This document shows positions 26,754 through 35,350 of a stretch of DNA of 64,000 nucleotides, piece after piece. Within the stretch, counting starts at the first letter, position 1. Each line of letters opens with the position of its first letter. The stretch lies in assembly GCF_006402735.1 (NCBI RefSeq), contig NZ_CP017174.1, forward strand, positions 8,102,001-8,166,000, read 5' to 3'. The notes under the pieces were generated by a model. It was not told where the DNA came from and made no database searches. It worked only from the letters and a program-made list of their open reading frames with translations. The stretch is from Myxococcus xanthus (lineage in GTDB: Bacteria; Myxococcota; Myxococcia; Myxococcales; Myxococcaceae). Position numbers and translations under genes: made by a program.

Positions 26754-28504
26754 GGCCGCCCCCCTTCCGACTGGCCTCGCACCAGGTGGATGCCGGCCTC
26801 CAACTGCACGTCAACGGCGGACGAGGGCGCCGGCCCCAAGCCTCCCAGGCGCGCGATGAAGCCACCCTCCGGAAGCGGAGCGCGGAAGTTCTCCTCGCCC
26901 CCTGACAGACGTCCCTCGGCGAACGACTGCCCGCCCACGCTGGACACCAACTGGCTCACCGGCGTCGCGCTGGCGGGCAGCGGCTCGCCCAGCGTCCCTT
27001 CCGCGCCATCCTCCAGCGCGGGCAACGCGTAGCTTTGGTTCCCCACCCGAACGTAGCCCTGCTCCAGCCGCGCCCCCAGCGCGTTCTGGACGCGGACGGT
27101 GCCGCCCTCCCGCCGGACTACGAGCCGCGCGCGAGAAGGCAGCACGGCCACCTCGCCCCACTCACGGTAGGTCCGTGGCGGCAGGAAGCCATGCGTCACC
27201 GTCAGGCCATTCGTCCAGTCCAGGTCCGCCAGCATCTCGTCGGTGTTGTCCGGTGCCAGCAGCGCGCTCGTCGCCGGGAAGCGCACCGGCCCCGAAGACA
27301 CGTTGGCGTACCAGGCGGAGACGCCGAGCGTCACCACGCGCGAGCGCTCCGCGTCCAGCCACGTGAGGCTGTAGCGCGCGGAGTGCACGGCGAAACCATC
27401 CACGAGCACCGACCAGGTCACGAGCGCCACACAGGTGAGGACCGACACCAGGGGCACCGCCACGAGCACCGCCACCGGCCCTCGGCGCCGCGCCAGCATC
27501 AGCCCGCCCGGCCCCACCGCCAGCACGAAGGCGAAGATGAGCAGCAGGAACCGCCCCACGGGCGTGTTGGCATGGTCCAGCAGCGGCGTGATGCCCCCGG
27601 CGAGCAGGTTGCTTCGCTCCCACCGAGGCGCGGCCCCCGCGGGATTCACAACCCCTGGGATGACCTCCCCCAGCATCGCGTTCAAGACCTGTCCGCATTC
27701 GAGCGCGGCGCCACACAGCCGCACCCGCCCAAAGCCATACGGCACGGCATCCCTGGAGCCTTCCGCGGTGAACAGCGGCAGATGCTCCGTCAGGCTGCTC
27801 GACACCTGCGGCAGGACGAGCCGTCCGCCCGAGAGGACGTAGGACTCCAGCACGGCCCAGACATCCGCGGGCACGGAAGCCAGGTCTCCCGGCACCATCA
27901 CCACGGAGTAGCCCACGTAGGAGGACAGCTCCCTGGGCGCATCGCGCGGGTCAACGGTGCGCACGGAGAACAGCGGGCTGCCGGTCGCCTCCACCCGAGG
28001 CACCCCCGACGTGTCGTCGAAGGCCTTGAGCGTCCCCAGCACCAACACCGTCCCTCCCGTGGAACGCTCCACATAGATGGGGGTGTGGGCGGGGAGCGTC
28101 AGCGGAGACAGGCCGGGCGACTCCACCAGGATGCTCCCCGCCTGAGCTGTCGCTGGCACCGGCAGCCAGGTGACGAGCCGCCGCTGCGGCGGCACCTCCA
28201 CGGTGCGCTCGGAGGTTCGCTGCCCCGAGTTCGAATGTCCCTGGAAGGTCAGACGGACCTGGAGGGGCACGAGCCCCGTGTTGTGGAGCACGACATCGAT
28301 CGGGGTGTAGCCGCGCTCCGGCTTCAGCGCGCTGGTCCGGATGGAGACGCTCAGGGGGCCGTGGTTCCGCGTATCAATGGTTCCGGAAGCATCGCGATAC
28401 CCGTAGCCCGTGGGCGCAGCCTCTCCCACGAACGATGTGGCGAAGGCCCGTGAGCCTCCCAGGACGCAGAGCAGGACACTCGCCGTCAGTACCGCGCTAC
28501 GCAC
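26750..28504 (-). CDS. Secreted/membrane protein with Ig-like and amidotransferase-like regions
   Basis: A 584-residue protein from GTG 28504, with a signal peptide (VLTASVLLCVLGGSRAFA). An Ig-like region (about residues 50-150, VVLHNTGLVPLQVRLTFQG) is followed by a GATase-like alpha/beta section (about 160-260: YSVVMVPGDLASVPADVWAVLESYVLSGGRLVLP) and two transmembrane helices (about 330-375). The remaining periplasmic segment has SARYSLTWLDAER and beta-rich sequence. The layout resembles proteins found with MoxR/BatA operons. It overlaps the MoxR gene by 8 bases and the ABC ATPase gene by 4. Confidence 0.78.
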   Translation of the reverse strand: MRSAVLTASVLLCVLGGSRAFATSFVGEAAPTGYGYRDASGTIDTRNHGPLSVSIRTSALKPERGYTPIDVVLHNTGLVPLQVRLTFQGHSNSGQRTSERTVEVPPQRRLVTWLPVPATAQAGSILVESPGLSPLTLPAHTPIYVERSTGGTVLVLGTLKAFDDTSGVPRVEATGSPLFSVRTVDPRDAPRELSSYVGYSVVMVPGDLASVPADVWAVLESYVLSGGRLVLPQVSSSLTEHLPLFTAEGSRDAVPYGFGRVRLCGAALECGQVLNAMLGEVIPGVVNPAGAAPRWERSNLLAGGITPLLDHANTPVGRFLLLIFAFVLAVGPGGLMLARRRGPVAVLVAVPLVSVLTCVALVTWSVLVDGFAVHSARYSLTWLDAERSRVVTLGVSAWYANVSSGPVRFPATSALLAPDNTDEMLADLDWTNGLTVTHGFLPPRTYREWGEVAVLPSRARLVVRREGGTVRVQNALGARLEQGYVRVGNQSYALPALEDGAEGTLGEPLPASATPVSQLVSSVGGQSFAEGRLSGGEENFRAPLPEGGFIARLGGLGPAPSSAVDVQLEAGIHLVRGQSEGGRP

Positions 28505-29495
28505 GCGGCACCTCGGGGATGGCCTGGAGCAGCGCGCGCACCACGTCCGCCGCGCTGACCTTCTCCAGCGAGGCCTCGTAGGCGAGCACCAACCGGTGAT
28601 TGAGGGCGGAAGGCGCGGCGGCCACCACGTCATCGAAGCCCACGTTGGGCCTGCCTCGCAGCAGCGCCAGCGCGCGCCCGGCGGCAGCGAGCGCGAGCGC
28701 CGCGCGAGGACTGGCGCCATAGCGGACGAAGCGGCGCACGGCGTCGGGCGCCGACGGTTGGCGTGGGTCTGAGGCCTCCACCAACCGGCCGATGAAGTCC
28801 GCCACGGGGCCCGGCAGGTGCACGCGGTCCGCGGCGGCGAAGAGGCGGCCCAGGCCCTCCGCGTCCAGCACCGGCGACAGCTCCGGCGGCGCGCCACGCA
28901 CGCGCGTGGTGAGCAGCGCGCGCAGCGTCTTCGCGCCTACGGGGGGCACCTGGATGCGGAAGAGGAACCGGTCGAGCTGCGCCTCGGGCAACGGATAGGT
29001 GCCCTCCAGCTCGATGGGGTTCTGCGTGGCGAGCACAAAGAAGGGGTCCGGCAACGGACGCGTCTGCCCCAGCACGGTGACGCTGCGCTCCTGCATGGCC
29101 TCCAGCAGCGCGGACTGCGTCTTCGGGCTGGAGCGGTTGATTTCGTCCGCCAGCACCAGGCTGGCGAAGAGCGGGCCTTCGCGGAAGACGAAGTCGCGGC
29201 GGCCGTCACCTTCCAGCACGTAGGTGCCGGTGATGTCGCCGGGCAGCAGGTCGGGGGTGAACTGGATGCGGCGGAAGGGCAGCGACAGCAGCCGCGCCAG
29301 CGCCTTGCACAGCTCCGTCTTGCCCAAGCCAGGCAGGCCCTCCAGCAGGACGTGCCCGCGCGCGAGCACCGCCACCACCACCTGCTCGACGACGGATTCC
29401 TGGTCCAGCATGACGGTGTTCAGCCCGTCCTTGAGCCGGGCCGCCACCTCCGCCGCTCCCTGTGCCTCGGCGGGACTGAGAAGCTCCGCTGCCAC
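28497..29495 (-). CDS. MoxR family AAA+ ATPase
   Basis: A 332-residue AAA+ chaperone-like ATPase: Walker A EGLPGLGKTEL, MoxR-specific RIQFTPDLLPGDITGT, Walker B LVLADEINRSSPKTQSALLEAMQE and sensor 1 FFVLATQNPIELEGTYPLPEAQLDRF. The GTG at 29495, one base after the preceding stop and behind GGAAGGGGG, is chosen; an in-frame GTG at 29528 would add 11 residues. MoxR proteins insert cofactors or assemble complexes together with VWA partners, which are encoded downstream here. Confidence 0.93.
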   Translation of the reverse strand: MAAELLSPAEAQGAAEVAARLKDGLNTVMLDQESVVEQVVVAVLARGHVLLEGLPGLGKTELCKALARLLSLPFRRIQFTPDLLPGDITGTYVLEGDGRRDFVFREGPLFASLVLADEINRSSPKTQSALLEAMQERSVTVLGQTRPLPDPFFVLATQNPIELEGTYPLPEAQLDRFLFRIQVPPVGAKTLRALLTTRVRGAPPELSPVLDAEGLGRLFAAADRVHLPGPVADFIGRLVEASDPRQPSAPDAVRRFVRYGASPRAALALAAAGRALALLRGRPNVGFDDVVAAAPSALNHRLVLAYEASLEKVSAADVVRALLQAIPEVPRA

Positions 29496-29496
29496 G

Positions 29497-31035
29497 TCAT
29501 TGCCCCCTTCCAGACGACTCGCCACCAAAGTACCGCCTCACCATGTCCCGGTTGCGGGGAAGCAGCGGCGCCGCACCGGGCCCCGCCGTCGCATCGCCCC
29601 GCGCCTGGGTGCCCTGCGCTCCGCCCGGCCCCGCCGGCCCCGCGCGACGCCTCGGGTCCGCGGCCCGGAGGCCCCAGAGCTCCTCGCCCTCGTCGCCCCC
29701 ATGTCCGGGAGGCAACGGCTCGAAGGCGAGCCGCTCCGGGTCCATCTCCGCCTCGTCACCAAAGACGAGCGGTTGGCTTCCGCCGCCGCGTGACACGCCC
29801 GCGCCGTTCCGCACGCCCCGGCTCGCATGCCCCTGCTGGCCGGAGTTGGATTGCCCTTCGCCCTCGCCGCCGCGCCCCGACTGCCCCTGCCCTTGCCCTT
29901 GCCCCGAGTTCTGGCCGCGAGAACCCTGGCGACGGGCCTGCGAATCGGAACCGTTGCGGCTGTTCGAATCGAAGCGGTTCTCCAGCGACTGACGCCTGCG
30001 CTCCAGCGCCTCGCGCAGGCTGGCAATCTGGTCCGGTGAACCGGAGGCCCGCGCGCGGGCAGCGGCCTGCGCCTCACTCCGCGAACCTTCCGTGCCCTGC
30101 TGTCCCTCGGCGCCCTGCGCTCCTTGTCCGGACGCGCGCGTGGCATCCGCCTGTGCCCCTTCGCCGTTCTCGGATTCACGCGGCGCCCCGCCCTCCTCCG
30201 TTCCCTCCGCGTCGTCGGACGAGCCGCCCTCTTCGCCGCCTTCCAGCGCCATCAGCGCCTGCTCCAATGCCTCGCGCTCACGCGTGGCGGCCTCGGCGCC
30301 TCCCGCGGCGCCCAGCGCATCCTCCAACGCCCGCGCGGCCTCCGCGGCCTGGGCCAGCTGCGCGGCGGCCTCCGCGGCCTGCTCGGCCAACCGCTTCTCC
30401 AGCGCGTCGGCGGCCTCCCAGTCTCCGGCGTCGAAGCGGCCCTCGGCGACTTCCTCGGCCAGGCGCCGCAGCTCGTCCTCGACGGCCGCCTCCAGCACCT
30501 CTTCCTTGGCGAGCGCCTCCGCCTGCGCCTGGACCGCGGCCACCTTCGCCGCGGCGGCGGCATTCACGGCGCGGCCTCGTGGCGCGGACAGGGGCAACAG
30601 GAAGCCCGCCACCGCGAACAGCACCGCGCCCGCGAGCGCCGCGGCCGGGCGCAGCCACTTCACGTCGGGAGGCTTCACCCCACCCGCGAACTGATTGACG
30701 GCCAGCTCCCACTCCCCCACCGGGCGCTCCAGCCGGGTGAGGAGCAGCCCGCCCGCGTTCGCCGACCGGTCCGCGAGCACCGCCGCCTGCTCCAACGACA
30801 CCCGCCGGGAACGCGCACGCCAGAACCACGCGCCCAGCCCCAACGCCAGAAGCGGAGGCAGGGCCCACACGAAGGCGCCGCGCAGAAGGAACCGGGCCAG
30901 CACGCAGGCCGTGGCGGTGGCCCACATCGGGACGATGCCGGCCTCCGCCCATGCCACCGCGTTGAGGCGCCGCTGCACGCGCCGGATGGGCGCGAGCACC
31001 AGGGCCTGGAAGCGGCGTTCTTCACTGGCAGCCAT
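29497..31035 (-). CDS. Membrane-anchored Ala/Glu-rich coiled-coil protein with low-complexity tail
   Basis: This 512-residue protein carries two N-terminal hydrophobic segments (about 38-70) and one near 145-165. A long Ala/Glu/Leu-rich coiled coil (about 170-260) and a strongly biased Gly/Gln/Ser/Asn/Glu region (about 270-420, for example GQNSGQGQGQGQSGRGG) follow. The tail contains ERLAFEPLPPGHGGDEGEE and ends RRYFGGESSGRGQ. The arrangement resembles DUF4175-like proteins placed in front of MoxR/BatA operons. It is the first gene of the operon; the long frame upstream of 31035 lacks features. Confidence 0.7.
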   Translation of the reverse strand: MAASEERRFQALVLAPIRRVQRRLNAVAWAEAGIVPMWATATACVLARFLLRGAFVWALPPLLALGLGAWFWRARSRRVSLEQAAVLADRSANAGGLLLTRLERPVGEWELAVNQFAGGVKPPDVKWLRPAAALAGAVLFAVAGFLLPLSAPRGRAVNAAAAAKVAAVQAQAEALAKEEVLEAAVEDELRRLAEEVAEGRFDAGDWEAADALEKRLAEQAAEAAAQLAQAAEAARALEDALGAAGGAEAATREREALEQALMALEGGEEGGSSDDAEGTEEGGAPRESENGEGAQADATRASGQGAQGAEGQQGTEGSRSEAQAAARARASGSPDQIASLREALERRRQSLENRFDSNSRNGSDSQARRQGSRGQNSGQGQGQGQSGRGGEGEGQSNSGQQGHASRGVRNGAGVSRGGGSQPLVFGDEAEMDPERLAFEPLPPGHGGDEGEELWGLRAADPRRRAGPAGPGGAQGTQARGDATAGPGAAPLLPRNRDMVRRYFGGESSGRGQ

Positions 31036-31243
31036 GAAGCGGCGAGTGTCGACTACTCGGCCCACTCCCCACAAGCGACGCGACGCCCAGCCGTCGCGGT
31101 CCGGGTGTGAGCGGTCGCATCCCGCCGTGCATTGACGCCCCCTTCCGCCGCCTGGCACGGACCGCCCGAGCCTCGCGGACACCGACGCAGCATCCCCGCG
31201 GAGGAAGTGCCCATGGCCGCGCCTGCACGCGAGACTGCCCCAG

Positions 31244-32155
31244 GTGCCGCCCCGCGCGGCAAAGACGGCCCACGCACTGTCCCCCAGTGCCATCAAGCCC
31301 ACCGGACTGCTGCTACAACCCCTCTTCCGGATGCTCCTCGCCCGCCCTCCAGAACTGGCGCCCCAGGCGCCGTGGCCGGACATGCCACTGGTGGTGTGGC
31401 CCACCGCGCTGGCGATGTGGGGCCCCGGCGACGCAACGACAAAGCACGCCCACCACGCCATGCACCTGGTGCTGTGCCGGCAAGGCGCCCTGTGCGTCCG
31501 CGCGCAAGGCATGAAGACCACCGAGCAGGCAGCCGGAGTGCTCGTGGGCCCGGACATTCTCCACGCGCTCGACGCACGAGACAGCGAGGTCATCCTCCTC
31601 TTCGTCGAACCCGAGAGCGACGACGGCGCGCGACTCCAGGCCGCGCTCGACGGTCCGATACGCCTGTTCGACACGACGCAGCGCGATGCCCTCCTCGGCG
31701 GGCTGCCCACGGCGGGAGCGCTGGCGCACGAAGCGGTCGGCGGATGGATGGAGTCCACGCTGGCCGCCCTCTCCGGGACGCCCGAAGCCCCCCGCCACCT
31801 CCACCCGCGCGTGCGCAAGCTGCTGCGCCACCTGCGCGCGGAGGCCGCGCCGGAAGACACCTCGCTCGAAGCCCTGGCCCAGGTCGCGGGCCTCTCGCCC
31901 GGAAGGTTGATGCACACGTTCACCGAATCCGTCGGTGTGCCGCTGCGGCCCTACCTCCTGTGGCTCCGGCTCCAGCGGGCCGCGGGCGCCATCGCCGCGG
32001 GCCGCACCTTGGGTGAAGCCGCCCACGCGGCCGGCTTCTCGGATGCGGCGCACCTGACGCGCACCTTCCGGCGGATGTTCGGCACCACGCCGTCATCACT
32101 TCAGCGCCGTGGACCGCGCGTCCAGGCGCAGGGCCGCGACGCCGCGGCCCGCTGA
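31244..32155 (+). CDS. AraC family transcriptional regulator
   Basis: A 303-residue protein. The N-terminal cupin-like sensor (about residues 45-120: HAHHAMHLVLCRQGALCV, GVLVGPDILHAL) is followed by an AraC-type double helix-turn-helix (about 200-290: SLEALAQVAGLSPGRLMHTFTESVGVPLRPYLLWLRLQRA and LGEAAHAAGFSDAAHLTRTFRRMFG). The ATG at 31331 is an alternative start that loses 29 poorly conserved residues. The likely targets are itself or the following small gene and DoxX gene. Confidence 0.9.
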   Translation: MPPRAAKTAHALSPSAIKPTGLLLQPLFRMLLARPPELAPQAPWPDMPLVVWPTALAMWGPGDATTKHAHHAMHLVLCRQGALCVRAQGMKTTEQAAGVLVGPDILHALDARDSEVILLFVEPESDDGARLQAALDGPIRLFDTTQRDALLGGLPTAGALAHEAVGGWMESTLAALSGTPEAPRHLHPRVRKLLRHLRAEAAPEDTSLEALAQVAGLSPGRLMHTFTESVGVPLRPYLLWLRLQRAAGAIAAGRTLGEAAHAAGFSDAAHLTRTFRRMFGTTPSSLQRRGPRVQAQGRDAAAR

Positions 32156-32512
32156 GTACCCCGCACCTGTGGCGGCAGGCGCTACGGCTTCCGCGACGCT
32201 GTAGCGCGGCCCGTCACTCGTCCCGCCAGGCCCGCATGCTGGATGGCGTCGCGGCCCGGAACAAGGTCTGGTGGCCCATCGTCAGGGCCGTGGTCCGGGC
32301 CACCGTCAAGGTCATCGTCAAGGTGATGGAAGCCGTCAACCAGCGCGACAAGCGGTAGCGGCAAGGCCGGGGGCGGCAGCACGACGCGCGCCGCCCCCGC
32401 CTCTCGGATCGCAGCCAGTTCGTTCAAGCGAACGCCAGCACCGGGGCCCCATCCTGAAGTCAACGGCACGGCAGGCCACACCCTCCCGTGCCTCTCTTCA
32501 GGAGCACACCCC
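32156..32512. other. Intergenic region araC-like to doxX-like
   Basis: Apart from the possible 40-residue frame at 32236-32358, this 357-base region holds no recognised feature. AT-richer sequence at 32400-32480 (around CGGATCGCAGCCAGTTCGTT) may include the doxX promoter; an imperfect repeat of GTTCAAGCGAAC type at about 32422-32434 could be an operator. Confidence 0.35.
32236..32358 (+). CDS. Possible 40-residue cationic amphipathic peptide
   Basis: This short frame between the araC-like and doxX-like genes shows strong codon periodicity: 37 of 39 sense codons end in G or C, while only about 38% of second positions are G or C, as expected of real coding DNA here. The product has a Lys/Arg- and Val/Ile-rich helix (KVWWPIVRAVVRATVKVIVK) and a charged C-terminus (QRDKR). 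The frame stays open upstream, so the start is uncertain, and a good ribosome site is not visible. It could be a membrane-active peptide or small membrane protein. The family is not recognised. Confidence 0.5.
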   Translation: MLDGVAARNKVWWPIVRAVVRATVKVIVKVMEAVNQRDKR

Positions 32513-32995
32513 ATGTCCTTCGCCATTCTCCTGCTGTCCTTCTTCCTGCTGCTGCACCTGCCGCCGCTGCGGCGCATCCCCGCGCTGTCCACCCCCACGG
32601 CGCGCGCCGCGGTCGCCGCGGGGCTCTTCTTCGTGGGCGCGGGCGTCATGCACTTCGTCATGCCCGCGCGCTACGCGGCCATGATTCCGCCGCGACTGCC
32701 GTCACCCGCCTTCTTGGTCTACCTCTCCGGAGCCGCGGAGGTCGCGGGCGGGCTGGGGCTGCTGCTGCCACGCACCCGTCGACTCGCGGCGCTGGGGCTC
32801 ATCGCGCTGCTGCTGGCCATCCTCCCCGCCAACATCCACGAGGCCCAGGCCAACACCGCCGCCCATGTGCTGCCCTTCCCGGACTGGTACTTCTGGCTGC
32901 GCATCCCCTTCCAGCTCGTCTACGTCGCCTGGGTGGCATGGGCTGGCGGCTGGTGGCCCGTCAGCGGCCGTGCACGCCTGGCCGCCCACGGTTAG
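32513..32995 (+). CDS. DoxX-like membrane protein
   Basis: A 160-residue integral membrane protein with four predicted helices. The second begins VAAGLFFVGAGVMHFVMPARYAAMIPP (about residues 40-65), a typical DoxX/DUF4267-type motif with His and the MxP turn. VYLSGAAEVAGGLGLLLPRTRRLAALGL and the C-terminal FQLVYVAWVAWAGGWW follow. Members are linked to redox or quinone functions, but no precise role can be given. The aldo/keto reductase gene starts 13 bases downstream, so the two are probably co-transcribed. Confidence 0.85.
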   Translation: MSFAILLLSFFLLLHLPPLRRIPALSTPTARAAVAAGLFFVGAGVMHFVMPARYAAMIPPRLPSPAFLVYLSGAAEVAGGLGLLLPRTRRLAALGLIALLLAILPANIHEAQANTAAHVLPFPDWYFWLRIPFQLVYVAWVAWAGGWWPVSGRARLAAHG

Positions 32996-33008
32996 GCTCG
33001 CGCGCACC

Positions 33009-34007
33009 ATGCACTTCCGCAAGCTCGGCCGCAGCGGCCTCGTCGTCAGTGAGATTTCCTACGGCAACTGGATCACCCACGGCTCCCAGGTGGAGGAGGA
33101 GGCCGCGTTCGCCTGCGTGCGCGCGGCGCTGGACGTGGGCATCACCACCTTCGACACCGCGGACGTGTACGCGGCGACCCGCGCCGAGGAGGTGCTCGGC
33201 CGTGCCCTGAAGGGTCAGCGCCGCGCCGGCTACGAGCTCTTCACCAAGGTGTACTGGCCCACCGGCCCTGGAAAGAATGACCGCGGCCTGTCGCGCAAGC
33301 ACATCCTGGAGAGCATCGACGGCTCACTGCGCCGGCTGCAGACGGACTACGTGGACCTGTACCAGGCCCACCGCTTCGACGTGGAGACGCCGCTGGAGGA
33401 GACGATGCTCGCGTTCGCCGACATCGTCCGCCAGGGCAAGGCGCTGTACATCGGCGTCTCCGAATGGACGGCCGACCAGATTCGCCAGGGCGCCGCGCTG
33501 GCCCGCGAGCTGCGCGTGCCCTTCATCTCCAACCAGCCGCAGTACTCCATGCTCTACCGCGTCATCGAGCCCCAGGTCATCCCGGCCTCCGACGAAGCAG
33601 GCCTGGGGCAGATTGTCTGGTCCCCCATCGCCCAGGGCGTCCTCACCGGCAAGTACCTGCCCGGCCAGGCGCCCCCCGTGGGTAGCCGCGCCACGGAGGC
33701 CAACGCTGTGCGCTACGGCATCACCCGCTTCATGACGGATGACGTGCTCACCCGCGTGCAGCAGCTCGTCCCGCTGGCGAAGGATGCCGGCCTCTCCATG
33801 GCCCAGCTCGCCGTGGCCTGGGTGCTCCAGAATCCCAGCGTCTCCTCCGCCATCGTCGGCGCCTCCCGGCCGGAGCAGGTGCATGACAACGTGAAGGCCG
33901 CGGGCGTGAAGCTGGAGCCGGAGCTGCTGCGCCGGATTGACGCGGTGCTGGGCCCCGCCATCGAGCGAAATCCAGCCCTGACCGACGTCCCCGCCCAGCG
34001 CCCCTGA
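33009..34007 (+). CDS. Aldo/keto reductase (Kv-beta-like)
   Basis: A 332-residue NADPH-dependent oxidoreductase of the AKR superfamily. It starts FRKLGRSGLVVSEISYGNW and carries the catalytic tetrad: Asp and Tyr in TTFDTADVYAA, Lys in ELFTKVYW and His in DLYQAHRFD. The C-terminal SSAIVGASRPEQVHDNV cofactor-phosphate site is intact. The subgroup resembles bacterial homologues of potassium-channel beta subunits (AKR6/YghZ-type) that reduce aldehydes. Its substrate is unknown. Confidence 0.92.
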   Translation: MHFRKLGRSGLVVSEISYGNWITHGSQVEEEAAFACVRAALDVGITTFDTADVYAATRAEEVLGRALKGQRRAGYELFTKVYWPTGPGKNDRGLSRKHILESIDGSLRRLQTDYVDLYQAHRFDVETPLEETMLAFADIVRQGKALYIGVSEWTADQIRQGAALARELRVPFISNQPQYSMLYRVIEPQVIPASDEAGLGQIVWSPIAQGVLTGKYLPGQAPPVGSRATEANAVRYGITRFMTDDVLTRVQQLVPLAKDAGLSMAQLAVAWVLQNPSVSSAIVGASRPEQVHDNVKAAGVKLEPELLRRIDAVLGPAIERNPALTDVPAQRP

Positions 34008-34028
34008 GCCCGCCCCACCCGGGCGGGC
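34008..34028 (+). terminator. GC hairpin directly after the aldo/keto reductase stop
   Basis: A perfect 8-bp stem (GCCCGCCC pairing with GGGCGGGC) with a 5-base loop follows the stop codon immediately. There is no U-tract, so its terminator role is inferred from position. Confidence 0.45.
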
Positions 34029-34173
34029 GCCTGAGCGTCCGCTTCCGGGAGGGCGGCACCCAACCCGAGCCGTTCCATTTGACTTTCCGCGCCAAGGGAA
34101 CAAGACATGGGCCCGCAAGTTGGCAACCGGGTTGCGAGTACCCCGTGGCCCACCTTTACCCAGGCTTCCCTTC

Positions 34174-34896
34174 ATGACGCCCTTCCTCTCCCTGGCCCAG
34201 ACGAATCACACCGAGCTTGGCTGGCTCAGCAGCAAACTGCTCGGCGTGACGCTCACCTCCGCCGAGTGGGTGCTCTGGGTGCTCGTCATCCTCTCGGTGC
34301 TCTCCATCGCCATCATGCTGGAGCGCACGGTGTACTTCGCCCGCCACCGGCTGCCGGACTCGGAGGCCCTGGCGGTGCGGCTGGCCCGCGGCGAGTACGA
34401 CGTGGCCCGCAAGGCCATTGAAGGCAAGACGGGCATGGAGGCCGCCATCATCCGCGAGGCCCTGGCCTCCGCCGACCAGGGCGCGGACACGGTGGAGCAG
34501 GTGATTGCCTCCACCCTGTCGCGTGAGCGTCCCCAGTACGAGCGCTTCCTGTCGTACCTGGGCACGCTGGGCAACAACGCGCCGTTCATCGGTCTGTTCG
34601 GCACGGTGCTGGGCATCATCAAGGCCTTCAATGACCTGGGGAAGATGAACGCCCAGGGCGGCGGCGGGGCCATGCAGCAGACCGTCATGGCCGGCATCTC
34701 CGAAGCGCTCGTCGCCACGGCCGTGGGTCTGGCGGTCGCGATTCCGGCGGTGGTGGCCTTCAACGTCTTCAACCGCCAGCTCAAGACGCTCACCAGCCGC
34801 GCCAATGCCCTGGGCTACGCCCTGGTGGGCAGCATGCGCGCCCAGCGCCCCGCGTCCAGCACGGCCACTGCGGCTCGCGCCGCGGAGGCCCGCTAG
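34174..34896 (+). CDS. exbB: ExbB/TolQ/MotA family proton-channel protein
   Basis: This 240-residue inner-membrane protein has three helices: about residues 20-40 (EWVLWVLVILSVLSIAIML), 125-150 (LGTLGNNAPFIGLFGTVLGIIKAF) and 170-195 (EALVATAVGLAVAIPAVVAFNVF), the standard ExbB/TolQ layout. The ATG at 34174 is chosen over an upstream frame at 34120. It is the first gene of an exbB-exbD-tonB operon that energises outer-membrane transport with the proton-motive force. A Tol-type rather than Ton-type complex is possible, but the tonB-like third gene favours Ton. Confidence 0.93.
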   Translation: MTPFLSLAQTNHTELGWLSSKLLGVTLTSAEWVLWVLVILSVLSIAIMLERTVYFARHRLPDSEALAVRLARGEYDVARKAIEGKTGMEAAIIREALASADQGADTVEQVIASTLSRERPQYERFLSYLGTLGNNAPFIGLFGTVLGIIKAFNDLGKMNAQGGGGAMQQTVMAGISEALVATAVGLAVAIPAVVAFNVFNRQLKTLTSRANALGYALVGSMRAQRPASSTATAARAAEAR

Positions 34897-34899
34897 GCC

Positions 34900-35334
34900 A
34901 TGGCGGGCGGCGCGCAGGACAACGACGACGAAATCACCGGCATCAACGTCACCCCGCTGGTGGACGTGGTGCTGGTGCTGCTCATCATCTTCATGGTGAC
35001 GGCCAACTTCATCGTCCGTGAGACGGTGGAGGTGGACCTGCCCCGCGCCGCCAACGGCGGTGAGACGGTGCAGGGCCTGGTCAACGTGGTGCTGGACAAG
35101 GAGGGCAAGCTCTTCTTCGACGGCACCGAGATGACCGAGAAGGACCTGGAGAAGCGCGTTCAGGAAGCGGTGGCCAAGGACAAGGAGACGCGCGCCATCA
35201 TCAGCGCCGACCAGTCGCTGCCCTACGGACGCGTCATGCGGCTCATCGACGTGGTGAAGGGCCAGGGCATCGCCAAGTTCGCGCTCAACATCGAGAAGGA
35301 CGTGGCCCCCGCGGCCGCGCCCGCGACCCCCTGA
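34900..35334 (+). CDS. exbD: ExbD/TolR family protein
   Basis: A 144-residue protein with one N-terminal helix carrying the proton-conducting Asp22 in INVTPLVDVVLVLLIIFMV. The periplasmic domain holds the usual AIISADQSLPYGRVMRLIDVVK motif. It starts 3 bases after exbB and is followed 16 bases later by tonB. Confidence 0.94.
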   Translation: MAGGAQDNDDEITGINVTPLVDVVLVLLIIFMVTANFIVRETVEVDLPRAANGGETVQGLVNVVLDKEGKLFFDGTEMTEKDLEKRVQEAVAKDKETRAIISADQSLPYGRVMRLIDVVKGQGIAKFALNIEKDVAPAAAPATP

Positions 35335-35350
35335 GGCAAGGCGTCACTTC

